A stretch of DNA of 9,071 nucleotides from the NCBI RefSeq assembly GCF_937891315.1, contig NZ_CALAGI010000041.1, forward strand, positions 1-9,071. Reading direction: 5' to 3'. Both the position numbers and the translations under genes were made by a program. The notes under the pieces are model-generated. The model did not search any database, was not told where the DNA came from, and saw only the letters and a list, made by a program, of their open reading frames with translations. This stretch comes from an uncultured Amaricoccus sp. (GTDB lineage: Bacteria; Pseudomonadota; Alphaproteobacteria; Rhodobacterales; Rhodobacteraceae). The first letter of the stretch is position 1. Every line of letters starts with the position of its first letter. Below are positions 1-6,328 of the stretch, piece after piece.

Positions 1-378
<378 letters not shown>

Positions 379-469
379 GCGCGGTTCCAGATGCTGAGAT
401 GGCGCGCTTTTACCAGCATCCCATGCGAGCGAAAGGGTTTCCGTCGCCGGAACCCATGGCTCGGAGCCT

Positions 470-496
470 AAAAAAAAGGCCGAGCAATGCTCGGCC
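470..496 (-). terminator. Strong Rho-independent terminator
   Basis: Read on the minus strand, GGCCGAGC (496-489), a 3-nt loop ATT (488-486) and GCTCGGCC (485-478) form a perfect 8-bp stem followed at once by eight T (477-470). It ends leftward transcription from the candidate small RNA, and from the LysR gene if that reads through, before purL. There is no matching T-run for plus-strand transcription. Confidence 0.9.
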
Positions 497-548
497 CAAG
501 TCCAACAGGGAGGTTGAAGCGGATGTCGTCCAGGACGCCGTCTGCTTC
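470..548 (-). ncRNA. Candidate small regulatory RNA, about 79 nt, with CCUCCC motif
   Basis: Not a recognised family; inferred from a complete promoter-to-terminator unit with no reading frame. The predicted start near 548 lies 8 nt beyond a TATATT -10 box. The RNA would open with GAAGC (548-544), which pairs with GCUUC (520-516) to close a first stem. Inside that stem a CGUC/GACG mini-hairpin can form. Next comes an apparently unpaired linker containing ACCUCCCU (514-507), complementary to Shine-Dalgarno sequences. The RNA ends with an 8-bp GC-rich terminator stem and eight U. A 5' hairpin, an exposed CU-rich stretch and a terminator hairpin is the build of many alphaproteobacterial trans-acting small RNAs (the AbcR and CcsR types carry CUCCC or CCUCC motifs). 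It lies between the VtlR-like regulator gene and purL, on the same strand as both. The alternative is that this is simply the 3' untranslated region and terminator of the regulator gene. The near-consensus internal promoter argues for an independent transcript. Confidence 0.6.
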
Positions 549-555
549 GCAATGC

Positions 556-584
556 AATATAGCGGCGCTGGCGCTATGCGACAA
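556..584 (-). promoter_or_regulatory. Sigma-70-type promoter for the candidate small RNA
   Basis: On the minus strand, TTGTCG (584-579) and TATATT (561-556) are separated by exactly 17 bp. They match the TTGACA and TATAAT consensus at 4/6 and 5/6 positions. The predicted start is about 548. The promoter lies 31 bp beyond the stop codon of the LysR gene and points towards the terminator at 496-470. It is one of the two best -35/-10 pairs I found in the window. Confidence 0.6.
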
Positions 585-585
585 G

Positions 586-613
586 TGTTAATGCCCAAAT
601 GTTGGGCATGACA
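586..613. repeat. Perfect 8-bp inverted repeat upstream of the small RNA promoter
   Basis: ATGCCCAA (591-598), ATG, TTGGGCAT (602-609) is a perfect dyad. The symmetry extends outward as TGT (586-588) and ACA (611-613) after a small internal loop. It sits between the LysR stop codon and the -35 box at 584-579, centred about 52 bp before the predicted small RNA start, a position typical of activator sites. It could instead act as an RNA hairpin protecting or ending the LysR mRNA; it lacks a U-tract. Confidence 0.55.
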
Positions 614-614
614 G

Positions 615-1547
615 CTATCGCGACGCCGCATGGCTCACCGGGGCGCCGGCGAGCCCCGGCTCGGCCTTGCGCTTGTAAGCGGTGATCTCTTCCAGCACGA
701 AGTCACGGAACGCCGTTACGCGCTTGGAATGGCGCAGTTCTTCGACATAGGCGAGATAGACCGGGATCGGCGCGCTCTGGTCTTCGGGCAGGACGCTGAC
801 CAGATTCGGCGTATCGGCGGTGATGTAATCGGGCAACGCTCCAACACCAAGACCCTGCGCCACGCCCTGCAGGATGCCGAAATAGCTGTTCACCGTCAGC
901 ACCGATTGCAGGTTGCTGGCAAGGAACGGCAACGCGAAATCGGCCCCGGCGCGCACCTGCGGCGAGGCGGGGCTGTGGGTGATGAGCCGGTGGCTGTTGA
1001 GTTCCTCCGGCGTGCGCGGCAGGCCGTTCTTCTCGACATAGCCGGTGCTCGCGTAGAATCGGATGCGGACCTCCATCAGCCGACGCCGGATCAGGTCGGC
1101 CTGGCTCGGCTCCTTCATGCGGATCGCGACGTCCGCCTCGCGCATGGCGAGGTCGAGCACCCGCTCCTCAAGCATCAGGTCGATCTTGAGGTTCGGATAG
1201 CGCTCGAACAGCCGGGGCAGCCGCGGCGCCAGCCAGAGCGTGCCGAAGCCGGTGGTGGTGGTGATGCGCAATTCGCCGAACACCTCGTCCTCGCTGTCGC
1301 GGATGCGGGCGGCGGTGGCGTCGAGGCGCGTCGTCATGGTGCGCGTCGCTTCGAACAGCAGTTCGCCCTGCTCGGTCAGGATCAATCCGCGCGCATGCCG
1401 GCGGAAGAGCGTGGTGTTGAGGCTGATCTCCAGCGCCCGGATCTGGCGGCTGACGGCCGATTGGCTGAGATGCAGTGTTTCGCCCGCGTGGGTCAGACTG
1501 CCTGCGTCGGCCACCGCGTGAAAGATTCGCAACTTGTCCCAGTCCAT
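615..1547 (-). CDS. LysR-family transcriptional regulator, LsrB/VtlR-like
   Basis: A 310-residue protein, the usual LysR length. Residues 1-60 are the winged helix-turn-helix: MDWDKLRIFHAVADAGS, then LSQSAVSRQIRALE at about 27-40 as recognition helix, and GLILTEQGELLF around 54-65. A linker helix follows (ATRTMTTRLDATAARI), then the periplasmic-binding-protein-like effector domain from about 90 to 295. The MDWDKLR opening and the RRHARGLILTEQGE, LRITTTTGFGTLWLAPR and GVGALPDYI segments recall the LsrB/VtlR group of rhizobia and Brucella, which controls redox, envelope and small RNA genes; this assignment is from memory of the family. The start at 1547 is favoured because the conserved N-terminus begins there and an AGGCGGAA ribosome site lies about 7 nt upstream. 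The frame stays open far upstream, but only as an antisense shadow of the oxidoreductase gene. It diverges from the oxidoreductase across 243 bp, so it may regulate that gene and itself. Confidence 0.93.
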   Translation of the reverse strand: MDWDKLRIFHAVADAGSLTHAGETLHLSQSAVSRQIRALEISLNTTLFRRHARGLILTEQGELLFEATRTMTTRLDATAARIRDSEDEVFGELRITTTTGFGTLWLAPRLPRLFERYPNLKIDLMLEERVLDLAMREADVAIRMKEPSQADLIRRRLMEVRIRFYASTGYVEKNGLPRTPEELNSHRLITHSPASPQVRAGADFALPFLASNLQSVLTVNSYFGILQGVAQGLGVGALPDYITADTPNLVSVLPEDQSAPIPVYLAYVEELRHSKRVTAFRDFVLEEITAYKRKAEPGLAGAPVSHAASR

Positions 1548-1604
1548 ACTCGTTCCGCCTGTTTTTTTGTAATCGCGGTAACCAAGGTCCGGTCCGCGAC
1601 ATAT

Positions 1605-1633
1605 CACATATTTCTTCGCGCGTTTCGACTTAA
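1605..1633 (-). promoter_or_regulatory. Possible promoter of the LysR regulator gene
   Basis: On the minus strand, TTAAGT (1633-1628) and TATGTG (1610-1605) are spaced 17 bp apart, about 60 bp before the ATG at 1547. Both hexamers match the consensus only partly, so this is tentative. Confidence 0.3.
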
Positions 1634-1705
1634 TCGCCGCCCGCGTTTCCGGAAGGGGCAACCGCGCATTTTCCTGTCGTTCAGCGCGCGTTTCGCCGTT
1701 TACAC

Positions 1706-1715
1706 GCAAATTTGC
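1706..1715. promoter_or_regulatory. Perfect 10-bp palindrome, candidate operator
   Basis: GCAAATTTGC is a perfect palindrome in the divergent region, just upstream of the predicted -35 position of the oxidoreductase promoter. Its place and symmetry suit a regulator site, for example for the adjacent LysR protein. It does not follow the simple LysR T-N11-A pattern. Confidence 0.35.
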
Positions 1716-1744
1716 TTCTTTGGTCATCAATTCTGACCTATAAT
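1716..1744 (+). promoter_or_regulatory. Likely promoter of the oxidoreductase gene
   Basis: TATAAT (1739-1744) is a perfect -10 box about 46 bp before the ATG at 1791. With a 17-bp spacer the -35 would be TTCTTT (1716-1721), a poor match, which suggests activator dependence. An imperfect dyad, ATCAATT (1726-1732) with AATCGAT (1742-1748), overlaps the -10 box and could be a regulator site. Confidence 0.55.
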
Positions 1745-1790
1745 CGATCTCAAGCGAAAAAGAAACGCACCTGGCCTGGGGGAGGCGCGC

Positions 1791-4700
1791 ATGAGTGTTC
1801 ACGATGTCTCGCTGGCGGACCGTTTCGACCTCTCGAAACAATCCATCCTGCTCGGCGGCACGCAGGCGCTGGTCCGCGCCGTGCTGATGCAGAAGGCGCG
1901 GGACGAGGCGGCGGGGCTGCGGACCGCGGGCTATGTCTCGGGCTATCGCGGCTCGCCGCTCGGCGCCGTCGACCAGCGGATGACGCGGGCCCGGGCGCGG
2001 CTGACCGCCGCCGACATCAAGTTCGAACCCGGGCTGAACGAGGATCTGGCCGCCACCGCGCTCTGGGGTACCCAGCAGGCGCATCTGCGGGGCGAGGGCC
2101 GGGTGGAGGGCGTGTTCGGCCTCTGGTACGGCAAGGGGCCGGGGGTCGATCGCTGCGGCGATGTCTTTCGCCACGCCAACATGGCCGGCACGGCCGAATT
2201 CGGCGGCGTCGTCGCCTGCCTCGGCGACGACCATACCGGCGAGAGCTCCACCACGCTGCATCATTCGGAATTCGCGCTTGTCGATGTGATGATGCCGATC
2301 CTGTCGCCGGCGGGCGTGCAGGAAGTGCTCGACTACGCGCTCCTTGGCTGGGCGCTCAGCCGCTATTGCGGCTGCTGGGTCGGGCTGAAATGCGTAAAGG
2401 ACACGATCGAGGTGACTTCGGTGGTCGATGGCGATCCGTTTCGCCTGAACATCGTCACGCCCGATGATTTCGCCCTGCCACCCGACGGGCTCAATATCCG
2501 CCTCCACGACACGCCCGTGGCGCAGGAGGCGCGGCTGCATGACTACAAACGCTTCGCGGCCGAGGCGTTCGCGCGGGCGAACAGGCTCGACAGGCGCGTC
2601 CATGGCAAGCCCGGCGCGCGGATCGGCATCGTCTCCTGCGGCAAGTCCTGGCTCGACACCGCGCACGCGCTCGACCTGCTCGGCATCGGCGCGGTGGAGG
2701 CCGAGCGGCTCGGGATCACCACCTACAAGGTCGGCATGGTCTGGCCGCTCGACGTCGTGAGCTTCCGCGACTGGGCCGAGGGGCTGGAGCTCATCATCGT
2801 CGTCGAGGAAAAGCGCAAGCTGGTCGAGGTCGAGATCAAGGAGGCGATCTTCAACGACCGCCGCGGCCGCCGGGTGATCGGCTGGAAGGACGAGGCGGGC
2901 GAGACGGTGTTCACCGTCAAGCAGGCGCTCGATCCGGTGAAGGTCGCCCGCCTGCTCGGCGACCTGCTGGCGCGCGAGGGCATCGAGACCGACGGCCTGC
3001 GCGCGCGGCGGGCGCGCCTCGACGCGGCGGTGCGCGCCGACAATGCCGAGGAGATCGCGAGCCGCAAGCCGTGGTTCTGCTCGGGTTGTCCGCACAATAG
3101 CTCGACCCGGCTGCCGGAGGGGGCGCGGGCCTATGCCGGTATCGGCTGCCACTACATGGTCCAATGGATGGACCGCGACACCGAGGGCTTCACCCATATG
3201 GGCGGCGAGGGGGCGAACTGGATCGGCGAGGCGCCGTTTTCGACGCGCCGCCATGTCTTTCAGAACCTTGGCGACGGAACCTACAACCATTCCGGAGCGC
3301 AGGCGATCCGCGCCGCCTTGGCCGCGGGTGTGAACATCACCTACAAGATCCTCTTTAACGACGCGGTGGCGATGACCGGCGGTCAGCCGAACGAGGGCGG
3401 CCTGACGGCGCAACGCATCGCGCACGAGCTCCGGGCCATGGGTGTCAGGCGGGTTGTCGGGGTCTATGATCCGAAGGAGGAGGTCGCCTTCGAGGAATTT
3501 CCCTCCGGCATGGAAATGCGCCCGCGCGACGATCTCGACGCGGTCCAGCGCGAGATGATGCAAGTCGAGGGCGTGAGCGCCATCCTCTATATCCAGACCT
3601 GCGCCGCCGAGAAGCGCCGGCGGCGCAAGGCGGGCCGCTTCCCCGATCCCGACGCCCGCGTCTTCATCAATACGGAGGTCTGCGAGGGCTGCGGCGACTG
3701 CGGGGTACAGTCGAACTGCGTCTCGATCCTGCCGCTGGAAACTGCGTTCGGGCGCAAGCGCGAGATCGACCAGTCCTCCTGCAACAAGGATTTCTCCTGC
3801 CTGAACGGCTTCTGCCCGAGCTTCGTGACGCTGGAAGGCGCCAAGGTGCGCAAGCCGGCGCCGACCGATCTGGCGCTGCCCGAGATGCCGGAGCCGAGCC
3901 TGCCGGCGATCGACGGCACCTTCAACGTGGTCATCACCGGGGTCGGCGGCACCGGCGTGGTCACCGTCGGCGCTCTCATCGCGATGGCCGCGCATCTCGA
4001 AGGCAAGGGCGCGGGCGAGATGGAAATGGCGGGCCTCGCGCAGAAGGGCGGGGCGGTGCATATCCATTGTCGCATCGCGGCGCGCCCCGCCGACATCTCG
4101 GCGATCCGCGTCGCGGTCGGCGAGGCGGACGCGCTGATCGGCGGCGATCTCGTCGTGGCCGCGTCGGCGAAGACGCTCGGCCTCCTGTCGCGCGGCCGGA
4201 CGCGCGCGGTCTGCAACGCGCACGAGATCATCACCGGCGAATTCACCCGGAACCGCGAATTCGCCCTGCCGACCGACCGGCTGACGCTCGCACTTCGGGC
4301 ACGGCTTGGCGACGCGGCGCTCTGCATGATCGACGCGACCCGCATGGCCGAGAAGCTGCTCGGCGATGCGATCCATGCCAATGTGCTGATGCTCGGCGCC
4401 GCCTGGCAGGCGGGCTTGCTGCCGCTCGGGCTCGACGCGCTGACCCGGGCGATCGAGATCAACGGCGCCGGCGTCGAGGGCAACAAGCGGGCCTTCGCCT
4501 TCGGCCGCTGGGCGATCCTCCACCCGGCCGAGGCGGCGGCGGCGATCGCCGGCGTGGCGGCGCCGGCCGAGGATCTCGATGCCATCGTCGCGCGCCGCGC
4601 CGCGCATCTCGAACGCTATCAGGACGCGGCTCTCGCCCGGCGCTATCGCGATCGGATCGCGGCGGCGCGCGCGCGGGACGAAGGTTTCGCCGAAGCCGTG

Positions 4701-5207
4701 GCGAAGGGCTATCACAAGCTGCTCGCCTACAAGGACGAATACGAGGTCGCGCGCCTGCATGCCGAGACGCTGGAGGCGGCGGTCGCGGCGCGGTTCTCGG
4801 ACACGCGGGCCATGCGCTTTCACCTCGCGCCGCCGATCCTCGCGCGGCGCGACGCGGCGGGGCATCCGGTGAAGCGCGAGTTCGGCCCGTGGATGATGTG
4901 GGTGTTCCGCCGGCTGGCGAGGCTCAAGGGATTGCGCGGCAAGCCCTGTGACCCCTTCGGCTGGACGGAGGAGCGGCGGCGGGAGCGGGCGGCGATCACG
5001 CAGTACGAGGCGGACATGGATCTCGTCGCGGCGGGCTTCGACCCGGCGACCGCGGCGGTGGCGATCGAACTCGCCGAACTTCCGCTCAAGGTTCGCGGTT
5101 TCGGTCATGTGAAGCAGGCGGCGGCCGAGGCGGCGGCGGAGCGGCGGCGCGACTTGCTCGCCGCCTTCGCCGCCGGCGGCTGGCCGCGGGTGGTGGCGGC
5201 GGAATAA
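1791..5207 (+). CDS. Indolepyruvate:ferredoxin oxidoreductase family protein, fused alpha-beta (IorA-IorB) chain
   Basis: This family oxidatively decarboxylates 2-oxoacids such as indolepyruvate and phenylpyruvate to acyl-CoA, passing electrons to ferredoxin, with thiamine diphosphate and Fe-S clusters, in the cytoplasm. The 1138 residues match the usual length of the single-chain type. Visible order: pyrimidine-binding domain with SGYRGSPLG (50-58); CSGCPHNSSTR (C430, C433) and C453; the thiamine-diphosphate motif starting GDGTYNHSG at 494 and ending at N523 (NDAVAMTGGQP); a cysteine-rich Fe-S segment, C631-x2-C634-x2-C637-x5-C643, then C664-x5-C670-x4-C675; an IorB-like gamma domain from about 711 (VVITGVGGTGVVTVG, later EMAGLAQKGGAVHIH); and a C-terminal DUF6537-like region from about 970 (YHKLLAYKDEYEVARL, FGPWMMWVFRRLA). 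The start is set by GGGGGAGG (1778-1785), 5 nt before the ATG. It diverges from the LysR gene and is followed after 7 nt by a lipoprotein gene. Aryl-pyruvate specificity is a family-based guess. Confidence 0.95.
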   Translation: MSVHDVSLADRFDLSKQSILLGGTQALVRAVLMQKARDEAAGLRTAGYVSGYRGSPLGAVDQRMTRARARLTAADIKFEPGLNEDLAATALWGTQQAHLRGEGRVEGVFGLWYGKGPGVDRCGDVFRHANMAGTAEFGGVVACLGDDHTGESSTTLHHSEFALVDVMMPILSPAGVQEVLDYALLGWALSRYCGCWVGLKCVKDTIEVTSVVDGDPFRLNIVTPDDFALPPDGLNIRLHDTPVAQEARLHDYKRFAAEAFARANRLDRRVHGKPGARIGIVSCGKSWLDTAHALDLLGIGAVEAERLGITTYKVGMVWPLDVVSFRDWAEGLELIIVVEEKRKLVEVEIKEAIFNDRRGRRVIGWKDEAGETVFTVKQALDPVKVARLLGDLLAREGIETDGLRARRARLDAAVRADNAEEIASRKPWFCSGCPHNSSTRLPEGARAYAGIGCHYMVQWMDRDTEGFTHMGGEGANWIGEAPFSTRRHVFQNLGDGTYNHSGAQAIRAALAAGVNITYKILFNDAVAMTGGQPNEGGLTAQRIAHELRAMGVRRVVGVYDPKEEVAFEEFPSGMEMRPRDDLDAVQREMMQVEGVSAILYIQTCAAEKRRRRKAGRFPDPDARVFINTEVCEGCGDCGVQSNCVSILPLETAFGRKREIDQSSCNKDFSCLNGFCPSFVTLEGAKVRKPAPTDLALPEMPEPSLPAIDGTFNVVITGVGGTGVVTVGALIAMAAHLEGKGAGEMEMAGLAQKGGAVHIHCRIAARPADISAIRVAVGEADALIGGDLVVAASAKTLGLLSRGRTRAVCNAHEIITGEFTRNREFALPTDRLTLALRARLGDAALCMIDATRMAEKLLGDAIHANVLMLGAAWQAGLLPLGLDALTRAIEINGAGVEGNKRAFAFGRWAILHPAEAAAAIAGVAAPAEDLDAIVARRAAHLERYQDAALARRYRDRIAAARARDEGFAEAVAKGYHKLLAYKDEYEVARLHAETLEAAVAARFSDTRAMRFHLAPPILARRDAAGHPVKREFGPWMMWVFRRLARLKGLRGKPCDPFGWTEERRRERAAITQYEADMDLVAAGFDPATAAVAIELAELPLKVRGFGHVKQAAAEAAAERRRDLLAAFAAGGWPRVVAAE

Positions 5208-5214
5208 GATCCTC

Positions 5215-5703
5215 ATGCGCAAGACAGCAAGTCTCGGGTTGGCGATGGCTCTGGCCGGTTGCGCGGGCGGTCTGCCGCTCGGGCCAGACGTGGTGGTGAG
5301 CGGTGCGAAATACGTCGCGGTACAGGGCGAGGCCGATCTCGTGGTCCGGACCTTCCTCGTTGATCCCGCCGGGCAGAAACGCGAGGTCGCGGGCGCGACC
5401 TGCGCCATCGACTCGAGCCTCTATTCCGCGCGGCTGACGACGCCCGCCCGGCTTCGCGTGCCGAATTTCGGGCCGCAGTCTCCGGTCCTCACCCTCACCT
5501 GCGCGGCGGGCGAGCTGAAGGGCGGGGGGCAGGTCGGGATCGAAACCTTCTGGCGCGCCGCGCCGGGCATGTATGGCGGGTACTATGGCGGGCCCTACGG
5601 TCCGGGTCCCGGTCCCTGGGGCTGGCCCGGTCCCGGCTGGGGGCTTTACGGCCCGTCCTATCCGGTGTCGGAATATCCCGACCTGCGTGTGATCCTGCGC
5701 TGA
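5215..5703 (+). CDS. Predicted lipoprotein, first of a tandem paralogous pair
   Basis: 162 residues of unknown function. The N-terminus is a short lipoprotein signal peptide with lipobox LAGC at 13-16, so the mature protein is probably anchored to a membrane by lipidated C16. The central domain has REVAGATC (C63) and a VPNFGPQSPV stretch ending at C96; the two cysteines could form a disulfide in the periplasm. Residues 118-145 are a Gly/Pro/Tyr/Trp-rich low-complexity tail (GPGPGPWGWPGPGWG), and the protein ends YPDLRVILR. The next gene repeats the central block, the 33-residue cysteine spacing and the ending, so the two are tandem duplicates. The start ATG lies 7 nt after the oxidoreductase stop with no strong ribosome site (only GGCGGA inside the preceding gene), suggesting translational coupling to the oxidoreductase. 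The role is not recognisable. Confidence 0.85.
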   Translation: MRKTASLGLAMALAGCAGGLPLGPDVVVSGAKYVAVQGEADLVVRTFLVDPAGQKREVAGATCAIDSSLYSARLTTPARLRVPNFGPQSPVLTLTCAAGELKGGGQVGIETFWRAAPGMYGGYYGGPYGPGPGPWGWPGPGWGLYGPSYPVSEYPDLRVILR

Positions 5704-5714
5704 GCCGGCGCCGA

Positions 5715-5721
5715 GGGGAGG
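5715..5721 (+). promoter_or_regulatory. Strong ribosome binding site of the second lipoprotein
   Basis: GGGGAGG stands 5 nt before the ATG at 5727 and fixes that start. Its GGGAGG core is complementary to the CCUCCC motif of the candidate small RNA at 548-470, as is the core of the oxidoreductase ribosome site at 1780-1785. Confidence 0.7.
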
Positions 5722-5726
5722 CGAGA

Positions 5727-6236
5727 ATGTCCTGGAAACTCCTGCTGATCGGCGGCGGCCTCGGCCTCATGGGGTGCGTCGAACAGACGGGCTTCGCCGA
5801 TCCGCCGCCGGTGCCGAGCCAGATACGTTCGGAGGCCACGATGCCGCCGGCCTTCGGCATCAGCACGATTCCCGTCCGCGCCTTCGTCACCGAGGCGGGC
5901 GCGACCCGCGAGGTCACCGGTGCCACCTGCGAACTGACGAGCCCCTACAGCACCGCCAGTTTCGCCGCGCCCGCCACCGTCTCCGTCCCCGACCTTGGCA
6001 ACCAGACGCCGGTGGTCCGGGTGCGCTGCGCGGAGGGCGGCCGGAGCGGCGCCGTCGAGGCGCGGGCGGAACTGCGCACCCTCGGCGGCGGTGGCGGCTG
6101 GCCGATGATCGGCGTCTCGGTCGGCACCGGCGGCTATTCCGGCGTCAGCGTCGGCGGCCTCTGGACCGGCGGCGGCAATGCCAGCGCCAACGCCTGGCGC
6201 GCGGTATATCCGGATGTTCAGGTGATGATGAGGTGA
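5727..6236 (+). CDS. Predicted lipoprotein, second of a tandem paralogous pair
   Basis: 169 residues, function unknown. A hydrophobic start (KLLLIGGGLGLMGC) ends in lipobox LMGC at 14-17, predicting lipidation at C17. The core is homologous to the preceding protein by eye: REVTGATC (C68) matches REVAGATC, VPDLGNQTPV ending at C101 matches VPNFGPQSPV ending at C96, and the terminus YPDVQVMMR matches YPDLRVILR. The cysteine spacing is 33 in both. It differs in the tail, which here is Gly/Ser/Val-rich (GGGGGWPMIGVSVGTGGYSG) instead of Pro/Trp-rich. It follows the first lipoprotein after 23 nt with a good ribosome site, so the two are almost certainly one transcript. A fast-diverging Gly-rich tail on a conserved two-cysteine core suggests an envelope or surface-exposed role, which is inference only. 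Confidence 0.85.
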   Translation: MSWKLLLIGGGLGLMGCVEQTGFADPPPVPSQIRSEATMPPAFGISTIPVRAFVTEAGATREVTGATCELTSPYSTASFAAPATVSVPDLGNQTPVVRVRCAEGGRSGAVEARAELRTLGGGGGWPMIGVSVGTGGYSGVSVGGLWTGGGNASANAWRAVYPDVQVMMR

Positions 6237-6266
6237 TATAGCGTCGATCCGAAGCGCCGCGTCGCG

Positions 6267-6289
6267 GGGCGTCCGTGCGCGGTCCGCCC
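6267..6289. other. GC-rich hairpin between the lipoprotein pair and the HdeD-family gene
   Basis: GGGCG (6267-6271) pairs with CGCCC (6285-6289), and inside it CCG (6273-6275) pairs with CGG (6280-6282) around a TGCG loop. It lies 31 nt past the lipoprotein stop and has no adjoining T-run, so it may be an mRNA 3' stabiliser or a weak terminator. I see no convincing promoter in the 92-bp gap 6237-6328. Confidence 0.35.
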
Positions 6290-6328
6290 GGGTTGTCGGC
6301 GTCGGGCTGATTTTTCGGAGGCTTTCGA

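Noticed and set aside
588..1730. Shared motif TTTGGNCATYAA before the small RNA promoter (599-588, minus) and the oxidoreductase -10 box (1719-1730, plus), tempting as a common LysR site.
   Set aside because: A 10/12 match between two regions of this size is expected about once or twice by chance, and the sites sit at different distances from their promoters.
630..1736. Plus-strand frame of 368 codons opposite the LysR gene.
   Set aside because: Antisense shadow with low-complexity Arg/Ala/Gly-rich content; the LysR protein on the other strand has full family motifs.
1548..5408. Minus-strand frame open for about 1287 codons upstream of, and in frame with, the LysR gene, giving an apparent 1597-residue protein.
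   Set aside because: It is antisense to the clearly real oxidoreductase and its protein is Arg/Ala/Asp/His-rich with no domain. GC-rich codon use removes stops from this antisense frame. The LysR family start at 1547 has its own ribosome site.
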